Assembly: GCA_022706175.1 (NCBI GenBank)
Contig: JAKJDB010000001.1
Span: 1 to 27,140, forward strand
DNA: 27,140 nucleotides
Direction of reading: 5' to 3'
Source of the DNA: Candidatus Zhuqueibacterota bacterium
GTDB taxonomy: Bacteria > KSB1 > UBA2214
Each line of letters opens with the position of its first letter. Position 1 is the stretch's first letter. The translations under genes and the position numbers were made by a program. This document shows, in pieces, positions 1-7,969 of the stretch. The notes under the pieces were generated by a model. It saw only the letters and a list, made by a program, of their open reading frames with translations, ran no database searches and was not told where the DNA came from.

Positions 1-1602
1 GTGCTGGGCGTCTCCGGCATGGCCTCCAATCTGGATATGACCGGGACCATGGTCATCATTTCATTTTTTTACATCCTTGGCGTCAAGGGCTTTTTAATCG
101 AGCTGCGCGGAGGCGTGTGTCTGGCGATGGCGTTTTTCATGGTCATTGTTGGAAAATGGCACAGTCGGGCCGGCGTCATGACCGTCGCGGAATGGATGGA
201 ATATCGTTTCGGTAAGGGGCGGCAGGGGGAAAGCGCCCGGTTGCTGAGCGCCATTGCTGCGGTTATCACTACCGTCGGCATGGTCGCCTATTTTTTTGTC
301 GGCAGCGGCAAGTTCCTTTCATTGTTTCTTCCATTTTCACCCAATGTCTGTTCCCTTATCATGATCGCTGTCGCGCTGTTTTACACCGTGCTCAGCGGCC
401 TTTATGGCGTGGTCTATACTGATCTGTTCCAGTCCCTTCTTATCGCGATGGCCGCCGTCTATATTTCCGTAAAGGCGTTTTTAAATGTGGATTATGCCGC
501 GATTCAGGCCATGACGCCGCCGGGTTGGACTACACTCATTCCCTCCTGGCGCATAGCCATGCCCCCTGGTTATGAAATATATAATCTCCTCGGACTCGCG
601 GTGATTTTTTATTTCCTTAAAGTTTTTATCGAAGGATTCGGCGGGCCTCAGGGTTATACGGCGCAAAGGTATTTTGCCGTCAAATCCGATCGCGAGAGCG
701 GCCTGTTATCCCTATTATGGATTTCTTTGATGACGATGCGTTGGCCGTTCATCGTTGCCATCGCGCTGCTCGGTTTTACATTGGGGCCGCAAGTCACGGA
801 TCCCGAGATGGTGCTTCCCATGGTGTTGGTTCATCTGATTCCGACTGGGTTCAAGGGGCTTTTGATCGCCGCCTTGATCGCCGCCGCCATGTCGACTTTC
901 GATTCAACCATCAATGCCGGCGCCTCGTATCTGATCAAGGATGTCTATCAAATATACTTCAATCCCCATGCAACGGAAAAGCAGCTGATCCGGGCGAGCT
1001 ATGTCGCGTCCACTGTTATCGTGATCCTCGGGATAGCCATCGGCGTGATCACCCCATCCATTAACATCATCTGGGGCTGGATTACCATGAGTCTTGGTGC
1101 GGGCATGTTTATTCCGCTTTTTGTCCGTTGGTATTGGTGGCGCCTGAACGGGTATGGATTTGCGATGGGAACCGCGGTGGGCATTATCGGCGCTATCGTG
1201 CAAAAAGCCCTGTTCCCCTATTGGCCGGAATGGATGGCTTTTCTTATTGTCAGCCTTGTCTCCCTCTGCGGCATGTTGACAACCACCCTGCTGACGGAAG
1301 CCACCCCGGTCGAGGTGTTAAACCATTTTTACGGTACAACCAGGCCGTTCGGCTTTTGGCACAAGATACGACAAGGGTTCGATCAGCGCGTTATTTTATC
1401 GATTCGGAAAGAAGCCCGCTGTGATCTTGTCGCATTGGTCTTTGCCGTACCGTGGCATCTCGCTTTGTTTTTGACCCCGGTGTATCTGGTGCTGCATCAT
1501 TGGTCGCGGTTTTATCTGTTTCTGTCGATCTTGGCGCTCTCCTCTATCGGATTGTATTTTTTCTGGTACAAGAATCTGGACCGGGATTATTCTAAAGATT
1601 AG
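1..1602 (+). CDS. Sodium:solute symporter (SSS family), 5'-truncated
   Basis: Integral membrane transporter of the SSS/SLC5 family, expected to couple sodium (or proton) entry to uptake of a sugar, carboxylate or similar solute. About 533 residues are visible, mostly hydrophobic, forming roughly 11-12 membrane spans. The sequence opens at the conserved segment SGMASNLDMTG, which normally lies in the second membrane helix, so about 50-60 N-terminal residues lie upstream of the window and the GTG at base 1 is probably an internal codon. The run GGPQGYTAQRYFAVKSDRES and the following MSTFDSTINAGASYLIKDVYQ (read in two parts) match the cytoplasmic loop and the helix of this family. The substrate cannot be read from sequence. 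It faces the sialidase-like and sulfatase genes convergently, so uptake of a sugar released by them is possible but unproven. Confidence 0.9.
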   Translation: MLGVSGMASNLDMTGTMVIISFFYILGVKGFLIELRGGVCLAMAFFMVIVGKWHSRAGVMTVAEWMEYRFGKGRQGESARLLSAIAAVITTVGMVAYFFVGSGKFLSLFLPFSPNVCSLIMIAVALFYTVLSGLYGVVYTDLFQSLLIAMAAVYISVKAFLNVDYAAIQAMTPPGWTTLIPSWRIAMPPGYEIYNLLGLAVIFYFLKVFIEGFGGPQGYTAQRYFAVKSDRESGLLSLLWISLMTMRWPFIVAIALLGFTLGPQVTDPEMVLPMVLVHLIPTGFKGLLIAALIAAAMSTFDSTINAGASYLIKDVYQIYFNPHATEKQLIRASYVASTVIVILGIAIGVITPSINIIWGWITMSLGAGMFIPLFVRWYWWRLNGYGFAMGTAVGIIGAIVQKALFPYWPEWMAFLIVSLVSLCGMLTTTLLTEATPVEVLNHFYGTTRPFGFWHKIRQGFDQRVILSIRKEARCDLVALVFAVPWHLALFLTPVYLVLHHWSRFYLFLSILALSSIGLYFFWYKNLDRDYSKD

Positions 1603-1662
1603 TGAATGGGCAGTCCGCTTTTATCTCCAGAGTGAGAAAAGCGATCTTGGATTTGCCGCACG

Positions 1663-1684
1663 GCCGGATCCTGCGCAGTCCGGC
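1663..1684. other. Hairpin between convergent genes
   Basis: The arms GCCGGA (1663-1668) and TCCGGC (1679-1684) are perfect complements, and the interior contains the palindrome CTGCGCAG. It lies in the 101-base gap between the convergent symporter and sialidase-like genes, where a terminator is expected. No T-run follows on either strand, so this is not a classical rho-independent terminator. It may stabilise the 3' ends or be chance. Confidence 0.3.
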
Positions 1685-1703
1685 ATGTTTGGGAGAATGA
1701 GAA

Positions 1704-3002
1704 TCAGGGGTGAGCGTTTATGCCATGGATGGTTATTTTGCGCACCAGCACGGCCTTGCGCTGGTTGCCCTGCTCATCCTGATGCTGAAAATCGCAATAG
1801 GCCAATAGAAGCTGATTCGGGCCGATGGGCAGCATGGAGGTATAACCATCCGTACTGGAATCCCGGTTTAACGGATCGCTTTGCAGCAGGCAGACCGGAT
1901 CGGTCCACTCGCGGCCGGTCCCGTCCAGGGAAAACGTCAGCCAAATGCCCGGCCGACCGTAGGTTAGCGCCAGCACGCCGCACTTTAGCGGCGTGAGGCA
2001 GGGCATCACGCCGAAATTCCCAAGCCGGTCGAGGTTGACCGGCTTTTCCCACGTCTCCCCACGGTCTTGAGAAAAAGTGATCATCATGGAAACCTGGCGA
2101 TGGTCGCTCCGCCGCATCACGCATACCAGCTCTCCGGTACTCGTTTCCGCAAGCATGGGTTCGGTCATCGGGTGAACTCCTTGCTCATCCACCGCGATGG
2201 TGGAGCGTCGCTGCCAGCTTTTGCCGTTATCCTTTGAAACCATGCAGGACACGGACCAGTGAGGCGGCACCGAGCCATCCGCCAGCAAATAGTTGGTGCG
2301 ATAATCGGCGTATAAAAGCTCGTTGCCAACCTGTAACGGCGGGCGTTCAAAGGTGGTGCGGGCCACCAGAGGGCTTTCCTCGCCTTCTGCCAGGGTCCAG
2401 ATCAACGCATCGGTGCTGTCGTATTGCACCACCTCCGGCTGCCATTGCTTGGATTCAGGCGTCCAACGCACTGCGTTCATATTCACAAAGAAATCTTTTA
2501 TCGGGGTGGGGCAGTCGGCAAGACGGTAGAAATAGTACCCTGTGTAGGAAAAGATCTTTTCCAGCGGATGGGGCAGAGTCACGTTGGCATGCGTGATATT
2601 CATCGGCATGGATGACGGCAGGCAGAGAAAATGCCCGTCGAACAGCGGACAGGACAATCCGTTGGCCGGCAATCCATCGGCGGCGAAGGGTTGCCAACTC
2701 GCACCCCGGTCTGCGGAAATGAACGTCGGCGAGGCTGTGCCGTAAGCTTTGACCGCGTCGGCGCCGACGTGATAACGGAGAAGTATTTTCCCCTCCGGGT
2801 AGGGGGAGATGGAGACAAACTGATGATAGCCCCATCTTTTTTCATTCACTTGAGAGGTGGAGACAACGACCGGTGGGTCGAGGGTGGCGCGCACGCCATG
2901 TGCGATGGCTACCGTTGTCTGTTCTCGCGATGGGCTTGTACTCAGCACTCCATTGAAACAGAGAAACAGTGCTAACAGAACGGCAGGATTCCTTTTCTTC
3001 AT
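1704..3002 (-). CDS. Secreted sialidase-superfamily (BNR/Asp-box) protein
   Basis: A 432-residue protein with a signal peptide (K-rich start, hydrophobic residues 7-20, likely cleavage near 21-25) and a beta-propeller of the sialidase superfamily. Three Asp-boxes (S-x-D-x-G-x-x-W) are visible: SADRGASW at 96-103, SKDNGKSW at 256-263 and SQDRGETW at 311-318. A degenerate fourth is near FSLDGTGREW. Conserved blocks WGYHQF (57-62), EPMLAE (281-286) and YGRPG also occur in exo-sialidase-like proteins of Planctomycetes and Bacteroidetes. The exact sugar is unknown; the arginine triad of true neuraminidases cannot be assigned by eye, so 'sialidase' names the fold and not the reaction. It lies 144 bases downstream of the sulfatase on the same strand. 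An AAAAGGAGC ribosome site precedes the ATG at a rather long spacing. Confidence 0.8.
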   Translation of the reverse strand: MKKRNPAVLLALFLCFNGVLSTSPSREQTTVAIAHGVRATLDPPVVVSTSQVNEKRWGYHQFVSISPYPEGKILLRYHVGADAVKAYGTASPTFISADRGASWQPFAADGLPANGLSCPLFDGHFLCLPSSMPMNITHANVTLPHPLEKIFSYTGYYFYRLADCPTPIKDFFVNMNAVRWTPESKQWQPEVVQYDSTDALIWTLAEGEESPLVARTTFERPPLQVGNELLYADYRTNYLLADGSVPPHWSVSCMVSKDNGKSWQRRSTIAVDEQGVHPMTEPMLAETSTGELVCVMRRSDHRQVSMMITFSQDRGETWEKPVNLDRLGNFGVMPCLTPLKCGVLALTYGRPGIWLTFSLDGTGREWTDPVCLLQSDPLNRDSSTDGYTSMLPIGPNQLLLAYCDFQHQDEQGNQRKAVLVRKITIHGINAHP

Positions 3003-3146
3003 CTTTTTTCTCGCGCTCCTTTTACCAATGATGCAGCAAAGTCGTTCAGGATCGTCCTCTTACGGCCATAGGAATGCGAAGGGCTCCGCCGGTCATTTTT
3101 TTTTAATTTTCGGCGAAACCGTTTTTACTCCCGCGCTCGCAATTCC

Positions 3147-4646
3147 TCACACCTGAACCGCATCCCTCTCGTTCTTTTGCCAGGTCTCGATCAACCGGCG
3201 CAAACGTGCGATCTCTTTTCCATAGCCACTCGCCGTGTAGAGGTTGGCCGTTTCATACGGATCCTGTTGCAGATTGAACAGCTGAGGTTTATCGTTCTGC
3301 GCCAGACACAGCTTCCAGCCCGCCTGAGTGATGACCGTGCGTATGGGAGCGTTGTGAACGCGCGTCGCCTCCTGGTCGCTGACGCCGAGATGGCCGACCG
3401 GCGCCCGTCCTTCAGAGCCATTCCACTGTACGAAAACAGGATCTTGGGCGGGACGGCCGCTGCGCAGGATGGGGACCAGGCTTTTTCCCGGCAGCGCGGT
3501 GCGGCGTCCCAGCAGTTCCAGCAGCGTGGGCGCCAGATCGATGTGACTGAAACGGCCGGGAGCGCGGCGGTGCCGGCGTCCCCACGACGGAACGCGCATG
3601 AGCCACGGCACGGAGATGGATTCTTCATACATCACGGTCTTGGCCAACAGCTGATGGCTGCCCATCATGTCCCCATGGTCGCTGGTAAAGAGGACCACAG
3701 TATGGTCGGCCAGCTGCAGTCGTTCCAGTTCGGAGAGGATGGCGCCGACGCTGCGGTCCACCAGCGAGACCAGTCCATAGTAGCGCGCCATCAGCGTGCG
3801 CCATCCTTTTTCGCTTTTCAGGTTATGGCCGCCGAATCCTTTTTGTATATAGTGCTCGCGCAACAAACGATAGCGCAGCGGTTCGTTTTCTTCCAACGGA
3901 TCAGAGAAATTTTCCGGCAAGGGGATGGAATGGGGATCATAGAGATCGTTCAGCGGTCCGTAAAAGGGCATGTGCGGCTCGAGAAAGTTGACACACAAAA
4001 TAAACGGATCACGCTTATGGCGCCGGAGAAAATCAACGGCGTGCGTCGCCAGAAAAGCGGGTTTACCGTGCTCCATCGGCAGCTTGCTGGCAAAATCACG
4101 GCTGTAGTAACCGTCCACGGCGTCCGGCTCATATTCCAGCCCATGCAAATAGTTCCAATAGCTGCTGCGCAGAGATTCGTCGCGATGGGAGCGGTAGTAT
4201 TTTCGATAGCCGTCCTCGATGCTGACCCATTCTGCAAAGCCGTGCTGGCTAAAGATTTCATCGCCCAGATGCCACTTGCCCATGTAGCCGGTGCGATACT
4301 CGGAATCGTCGAGCAACTCGGGCAGGCAGGCCACGGACTCGGGCAGGGGCAGGTTATTGGCCGTGCAGCTGTGCTGGTGCGGCCAGAGGCCGGTCATAGC
4401 GGTGGCGCGCGATGGCGTGCAGACCGGTTGGCTGACATAGGCGTGCTCCAGCACCACGCTTTCGCGGGCCAGCTGGTCAAGGTGCGGTGTTTGGATCCAA
4501 GGATTGCCATAGGCCGCCAGCGTGTCTCGCCGTTGTTCGTCGGTCCAGAGAAAGAGCAGATTGGGTTTATCCTTTCTGCTGCAGGCGCGGATGTATGGGG
4601 CTGAAAAAAGCGCCGCGCTGTTTCTGAGAAACGTGCGTCGATTCAT
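3147..4646 (-). CDS. Exported type I sulfatase (formylglycine-dependent)
   Basis: A 499-residue arylsulfatase-family enzyme that hydrolyses sulfate esters, probably on a glycan. Residue C76 starts the signature CTPSRATAMTG, the C-x-P-S-R motif in which cysteine is converted to formylglycine by an anaerobic or FGE-type maturase (none in the window). D36 in WTDEQ is a likely metal ligand, and TSDHGDMMGSH carries further calcium-binding and active-site residues. The N-terminus MNRRTFLRNSAALFSAPYIR has a twin-arginine motif and ends next to C22, so Tat export, possibly as a lipoprotein, is likely. The base before the lipobox cysteine context (I-R-A-C) is not ideal for lipidation. Start ATG has GGAGG five bases upstream. 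It sits 66 bases after the nucleoside phosphorylase gene and ahead of the sialidase-like gene, suggesting a small glycan-degrading pair appended to the salvage set. Confidence 0.9.
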   Translation of the reverse strand: MNRRTFLRNSAALFSAPYIRACSRKDKPNLLFLWTDEQRRDTLAAYGNPWIQTPHLDQLARESVVLEHAYVSQPVCTPSRATAMTGLWPHQHSCTANNLPLPESVACLPELLDDSEYRTGYMGKWHLGDEIFSQHGFAEWVSIEDGYRKYYRSHRDESLRSSYWNYLHGLEYEPDAVDGYYSRDFASKLPMEHGKPAFLATHAVDFLRRHKRDPFILCVNFLEPHMPFYGPLNDLYDPHSIPLPENFSDPLEENEPLRYRLLREHYIQKGFGGHNLKSEKGWRTLMARYYGLVSLVDRSVGAILSELERLQLADHTVVLFTSDHGDMMGSHQLLAKTVMYEESISVPWLMRVPSWGRRHRRAPGRFSHIDLAPTLLELLGRRTALPGKSLVPILRSGRPAQDPVFVQWNGSEGRAPVGHLGVSDQEATRVHNAPIRTVITQAGWKLCLAQNDKPQLFNLQQDPYETANLYTASGYGKEIARLRRLIETWQKNERDAVQV

Positions 4647-4661
4647 CGGGCCTCCGATCGG

Positions 4662-4710
4662 ATCAGCGGACAGGATGGGAGCAGGGAGCGTTGATGGTAA
4701 ATCCGCTGAT
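4662..4710. repeat. 9-bp inverted repeat in pnp-sulfatase spacer
   Basis: ATCAGCGGA (4662-4670) and TCCGCTGAT (4702-4710) are perfect reverse complements around a 31-base centre, filling most of the 66-base gap between the phosphorylase stop and the sulfatase start. Next to it is the 10-base palindrome TCCGATCGGA, which overlaps the sulfatase Shine-Dalgarno region. It could form an mRNA hairpin or mark an operator. It is not followed by a T-run. Confidence 0.35.
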
Positions 4711-4712
4711 GG

Positions 4713-5543
4713 TTATTCCAGCCGCCGGCATATCTCGGTCAGCAGACGTGCCAACCGGTCGGCTGCTCTGTGGGCGGTGTCGGTCACCTCTTCATGGGTT
4801 AATTTGTTTGTGCTGATGCCGGTGCCTGGATTGGTGATCAGTGAAAGGCCCAGTACGCGGAGATGGCGTTGACGGGCGGCGATCACCTCCGGAACCGTGG
4901 ACATGGAGACCGCATCGCCGCCGAGTTTTTGCAGCATTTTTACTTCAGCGGCGGTTTCATAGGCGGGCCCGGCCATCCAGCAAAAAACGCCCTGTCGCAA
5001 CGGAATCTGCAGATGTTGTCCGGCGGACAGGGCGATCCGGATCAACTCTGGATCATAACAGTGGTACATATCAGGAAAACGCGGGCCGATCAGGTTTTCC
5101 GGCCGGCCGATCAGCGGATTGCCGAAGGCGCAGTTCATCTGGTCAGTGATGATCATTAAATCGCCGGCCTGGTAGGAAGGGTTCAGTGCGCCGCTGGCAG
5201 TGGTGACCATCAGGGTTTTAATGCCCAAACTCGCCAACAGATGTACGGGATAGGTCACCTGCTCCAGGGTGTAGCCTTCGTAATAGTGGATGCGACCCTG
5301 TACGCCGATAATGGGGGTGTTCTCCAGCATTCCGATGAACCAGCGGCCATGGTGGCCGGGCACGGTCGAACGAGGGTAATGCGGAATATCCGCTGTGTTG
5401 AGGATGACCGGATCGCGGATGGCCTCGGCAAACCGGCCCATGCCGGAACCCATGATGACAGCGACAGAGGGGGAGACGCCCAATCCTTCGCTCTGGAGAT
5501 AGGTGACGGATTCCTGAATTTTTTGTTTAAGCAAAAGGGCCAT
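4713..5543 (-). CDS. Purine nucleoside phosphorylase (trimeric, inosine/guanosine type)
   Basis: Cytoplasmic enzyme that cleaves purine (deoxy)nucleosides with phosphate to the base and (deoxy)ribose-1-phosphate. At 276 residues it is typical of the trimeric PNP-I family. Visible motifs: the phosphate loop GSGMGRF (from G32), PGHHGRW, the block TTASGALN, GPAYETAAE with E196 in the position of the base-contacting glutamate (human Glu201), and SMSTVPEVIAA followed by LITNPGTG with N238 in the position of human Asn243. These residues favour 6-oxopurine substrates. It follows tdk by 45 bases and closes the cdd-udk-tdk-pnp salvage run. The start ATG has only a weak ribosome-binding site, which suggests some coupling to tdk translation. 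It could be annotated punA or deoD2; the symbol is left open. Confidence 0.92.
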   Translation of the reverse strand: MALLLKQKIQESVTYLQSEGLGVSPSVAVIMGSGMGRFAEAIRDPVILNTADIPHYPRSTVPGHHGRWFIGMLENTPIIGVQGRIHYYEGYTLEQVTYPVHLLASLGIKTLMVTTASGALNPSYQAGDLMIITDQMNCAFGNPLIGRPENLIGPRFPDMYHCYDPELIRIALSAGQHLQIPLRQGVFCWMAGPAYETAAEVKMLQKLGGDAVSMSTVPEVIAARQRHLRVLGLSLITNPGTGISTNKLTHEEVTDTAHRAADRLARLLTEICRRLE

Positions 5544-5588
5544 GGCTTTTCAGCGGATTGTTTAAGGATCGCCTGATGAGGGGGGAGT

Positions 5589-6182
5589 TTAAGACTTGGT
5601 CTCCTCACCGGCGGCCTTGGGTTCTTCATACACTTTATGGCAGAACCGGCAGCGTGCCTCGTAGGTCTCTGCAGCGCCGACCACCACCCGTTTTGAATCG
5701 CGGCTCAGCCGCTGCGTTCGGTTGGCCGGATTGCCGCATTTCACGCAGATGGCCAGCGTCTTATGGATATCCTCGGCCACCGCAAGCAGCTGTGGGATCG
5801 GCTCGAACGGTTTGCCGGTGTAATCCTGGTCCAAACCCGCGACGATCACCCGTTTGCCCGAGTTGGCCAGCTGCTGACACACATCGACCAGCTCGAGACC
5901 GAAAAATTGCGCCTCATCGATGCCGATCACTGCGGCGTCGCCGGCTTTTTCCAAAATCTCCCGGGCCGAGCTCACGGCGATGGAGGGCAGCTTGAGAGAG
6001 CTGTGTGAAACGATATGTTCCACGGAATAGCGGTCATCGATGGCCGGCTTAAAGATGGCGGTCTTTAATTTGGCGATCTCGGCGCGCTTTAGCCGGCGGA
6101 TCAATTCTTCGGTTTTGCCGCTGAACATGCTGCCGCAAATCACTTCGATCCAACCAATCCCTTTGGCGATGGTATTCAGCAT
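5589..6182 (-). CDS. tdk: Thymidine kinase (family II)
   Basis: Phosphorylates thymidine to dTMP with ATP in pyrimidine salvage. From the preferred start it is 197 residues, normal for family II. Walker A is GSMFSGKT at 17-24, the Walker B/catalytic block DEAQFF at 89-94 includes the catalytic glutamate E90, and a C-terminal zinc site is formed by CVKC and CRFC pairs. The lasso region with [10 protein letters not shown] is present. Although the frame stays open to 6230, the ATG at 6182 is chosen because AGGAAGGA lies five bases upstream and homology begins with the segment leading into IEVICGS. The longer start would begin four bases after the udk stop, with no ribosome site. It lies between udk and pnp in the same orientation. 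Confidence 0.95.
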   Translation of the reverse strand: MLNTIAKGIGWIEVICGSMFSGKTEELIRRLKRAEIAKLKTAIFKPAIDDRYSVEHIVSHSSLKLPSIAVSSAREILEKAGDAAVIGIDEAQFFGLELVDVCQQLANSGKRVIVAGLDQDYTGKPFEPIPQLLAVAEDIHKTLAICVKCGNPANRTQRLSRDSKRVVVGAAETYEARCRFCHKVYEEPKAAGEETKS

Positions 6183-6233
6183 AACCGTCCTTCCTGGTGA
6201 GAAATTCTTTACAGCCGTTCCCGACCACACGGG

Positions 6234-6845
6234 CTAGGCGGGCAGCTTGGCTAAAATTTTTTCTATCGTCAACGCGCTCTCCTCTTCGCCCGATACCACC
6301 AAATCCGCGTGCACCCGGCTGGGAAACACATAGCGCAGGTACATGGGCCGCACCGTAGCCAGATATTGATCGATGACCGATTGGACGGAGCGGCCCCGGC
6401 TGGTGGTGTCGCGTTGCAGCCGCCGGATAAAGCAGAGGTCCATGGAAGTGTCGACAAAGATTTTCAGATTCAGCAACGGCAACAGCTCAGCCACAGCCAG
6501 GAGCAAAATGCCGTCGAGGATGATCCAATCGGAGGGTGACACTCGCACGGTCTCAGGCCGGCGATTGTGCGTGGTAAAATCGTACAAGGGGTGGTCGATG
6601 CTGTGGCCTTCGCCGAGCGCCTGCAGCTGGCGGATGAGAAGAGAAAATTCTATGGCCTCCGGATCGTCATAATTGATCCATTGTCGTTGTTCGAACGTCA
6701 GGTCCGAACGGTCACGATAGTAATAGTCCTGAGAAAGCAGCAGCGGCCGGCGATCGTGCAGCGCAGCCACCAGCCGCTCCGCCAGAAAGGTCTTGCCTGA
6801 GCCGGAGCCGCCGGCGACAGCGATGATAAAGGGCTTCTGTCTCAT
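6234..6845 (-). CDS. udk: Uridine kinase
   Basis: Phosphorylates uridine and cytidine to UMP and CMP using a nucleoside triphosphate. It is 203 residues, matching bacterial Udk. The P-loop GGSGSGKT is at 12-19, followed by LSQDYYYRD, which carries the catalytic aspartate. NYDDPEAIEF, the substrate-binding HPLYDFTTHNR block and ILDGILLL (Walker B-like) are all in family order, and the lid is RRLQRDTTSRGRS. The start codon overlaps the cdd stop as ATGA (6842-6845), so the two are translationally coupled. Together they route cytidine to uridine (Cdd) and then to UMP (Udk). Confidence 0.96.
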   Translation of the reverse strand: MRQKPFIIAVAGGSGSGKTFLAERLVAALHDRRPLLLSQDYYYRDRSDLTFEQRQWINYDDPEAIEFSLLIRQLQALGEGHSIDHPLYDFTTHNRRPETVRVSPSDWIILDGILLLAVAELLPLLNLKIFVDTSMDLCFIRRLQRDTTSRGRSVQSVIDQYLATVRPMYLRYVFPSRVHADLVVSGEEESALTIEKILAKLPA

Positions 6846-7234
6846 CGTAAAAACCCTTCGTCGAATGCATGCGGCAGCAGCTCGTGCAGCGTCCAGATCT
6901 GAAATTCATCTCCCGCAGCGAGGACGACAGATATGTTTTTTGCATAATCCCACAGCAGCTGGCGGCAAGCGCCGCAGGGCGGGCACAGGGGCGGTTTGGG
7001 CGTGGCGACGGCAAGGGCCTGGAATTCCGTCACGCCCTCAGAGAGCGCCTTGGCCAGCGCCACGCGCTCAGCGCACAGGGTGAGGCCATAGGAACTGGAT
7101 TCGATGTTGCAGCCGGTAAAGATCGATCCATCTTGCGCCAGCAGGGCGGCGCCAACGGGAAATCCGGAATAAGCGGCCTGAGCCCGAAGGATCGCTTGCT
7201 TGGCGTGAGCTATAAGACCGGCATAGACGGACAA
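6842..7234 (-). CDS. cdd: Cytidine deaminase (TTG start)
   Basis: Zinc hydrolase converting cytidine and deoxycytidine to uridine and deoxyuridine. From the chosen start it is 130 residues, as in small homotetrameric Cdd enzymes. Zinc ligands are C54 (in CAER), C87 and C90 (in PCGAC), with E56 as the proton-shuttling glutamate; FPVGAAL and TGCNIES form the substrate pocket. The frame extends upstream to a TTG at 7258, but that codon lies inside the stem of a terminator. The TTG at 7234 has GGAGG exactly five bases upstream (7240-7244) and gives the expected N-terminus, so it is the likely start. No obvious promoter lies between the ssb terminator and this gene, so expression may depend on readthrough or a weak promoter in 7278-7344. 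Confidence 0.93.
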   Translation of the reverse strand: MSVYAGLIAHAKQAILRAQAAYSGFPVGAALLAQDGSIFTGCNIESSSYGLTLCAERVALAKALSEGVTEFQALAVATPKPPLCPPCGACRQLLWDYAKNISVVLAAGDEFQIWTLHELLPHAFDEGFLR

Positions 7235-7239
7235 AAGCG

Positions 7240-7244
7240 CCTCC
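7240..7244 (-). promoter_or_regulatory. Shine-Dalgarno of cdd, decides TTG start
   Basis: GGAGG on the minus strand, five bases before TTG at 7234. It begins two bases after the T-run of the upstream terminator, so terminator tail and ribosome-binding site are almost fused. Confidence 0.7.
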
Positions 7245-7245
7245 G

Positions 7246-7277
7246 AAAAAAAATCCAAGTCGAAACGACTTGGATTT
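7246..7277 (-). terminator. Rho-independent terminator after ssb
   Basis: A perfect 12-base stem, AAATCCAAGTCG (7251-7262) against CGACTTGGATTT (7266-7277), with a three-base loop. On the minus strand it is followed by a run of T; eight T in total when the last stem bases are counted. It is oriented to stop transcription leaving ssb. On the plus strand only three T follow, so it acts in one direction. Its tail abuts the cdd ribosome-binding site. Confidence 0.88.
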
Positions 7278-7344
7278 AAGGTAAGAAATTAACCGCTTAA
7301 AGCAAACGATTTAATGCAGGATCGCTGAGGCTGCCCAAAGGAGC

Positions 7345-7788
7345 TCAGAAGGGCAGGTCGTCCACATCCGCCGGCATGGGTTCGCTGAAATTCGCTTCCC
7401 CGGTGGGCGGCGGTGGTTCATGGCTGACCGGTTCGCGATCGCCTTTGGCTTCGAGGAACTGAATCGAATCCGCCTGGACCTCTGTGGCATAGCGCTTGTT
7501 GCCGTCCTTGTCGTTCCAGGAGCGGGTTACCAGTTTGCCCTCCACATAGATGCGGTGCCCCTTTTTGCAGTACTGGCCCACCAGCTCGGCCTGCTTGCGC
7601 CACACCACCACCCGGTTCCATTCGGTCTGCTCCTGCATCTTACCGTCCTGGTCCTTGTAAGAGGTGTTGGTTGCCACACTCAGAGTGACCACGGCCGCTC
7701 CGGAAGGGGTGTATTTCACTTCCGGATCCTGGCCAAGCCGGCCGATGAGCATGACTTTGTTCAAGGTGCCTTTACTGTCGTACGCCAT
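7345..7788 (-). CDS. ssb: Single-stranded DNA-binding protein
   Basis: Binds single-stranded DNA during replication, recombination and repair. The 147-residue protein has the OB-fold of bacterial SSB in residues 8-112: LNKVMLIGRLGQDPEVKYT, then WNRVVVW, IYVEGKLVTRSW and YATEV-x-A. A short proline-rich linker leads to the acidic tail ending DVDDLPF, the conserved docking peptide for SSB partner proteins. GGAGG precedes the ATG by about five bases. It has its own promoter upstream and a strong terminator downstream, so it is a single-gene unit, unlike the common rpsF-ssb-rpsR arrangement. Confidence 0.96.
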   Translation of the reverse strand: MAYDSKGTLNKVMLIGRLGQDPEVKYTPSGAAVVTLSVATNTSYKDQDGKMQEQTEWNRVVVWRKQAELVGQYCKKGHRIYVEGKLVTRSWNDKDGNKRYATEVQADSIQFLEAKGDREPVSHEPPPPTGEANFSEPMPADVDDLPF

Positions 7789-7834
7789 GACACACCTCCA
7801 TATGAGATATTAAGTTGAAAGGAGCAGTGACCCT

Positions 7835-7909
7835 AAGTTCAGTCTACAAAGAAATATCAAATTTGTCAAGCGTTATTTAGCGAAACGCCGGATCGTCGGC
7901 ACTGAACTT
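7835..7909. repeat. 9-bp inverted repeat in divergent ssb/ParB-like spacer
   Basis: AAGTTCAGT (7835-7843) and ACTGAACTT (7901-7909) are perfect reverse complements separated by 57 bases. The first arm overlaps the proposed -10 element of ssb (7841-7846) and the pair brackets the whole promoter, so a looped repressor or operator pair is conceivable. Chance occurrence in a 168-base spacer is not negligible. Confidence 0.35.
7841..7869 (-). promoter_or_regulatory. Sigma70-type promoter for ssb
   Basis: On the minus strand, a perfect -35 TTGACA (7864-7869), a 17-base spacer and TAGACT (7841-7846, four of six to consensus). The predicted transcript start near 7834 leaves a leader of about 46 bases before the ssb ATG. 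Confidence 0.65.
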
Positions 7910-7911
7910 GG

Positions 7912-7969
7912 AAAAGTGTTTCAAGTGAAAGGAAAGTTATGTAAATTTACCGTTAAATGAAACACTTTT
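7912..7969. repeat. 12-bp inverted repeat spanning a start codon
   Basis: AAAAGTGTTTCA (7912-7923) and TGAAACACTTTT (7958-7969) are perfect reverse complements with a 34-base centre. The second arm overlaps the ATG at 7957-7959 of the ParB-like gene. A further half-copy, TTTCA-AG-TGAAA at 7919-7930, makes a small palindrome inside the left arm. It could be an operator or an mRNA hairpin that hides the upstream ATG. Confidence 0.5.

Noticed and set aside
3003..3146. Terminator in the sulfatase-sialidase gap, from the CGG-CGAAA-CCG hairpin followed by T5 on the plus strand.
   Set aside because: The stem is only three pairs and points against the direction of the flanking genes.
3177..4604. A 475-codon open frame on the plus strand opposite the sulfatase.
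   Set aside because: The minus strand encodes a complete sulfatase with its active-site motif; the antisense product shows no family features.
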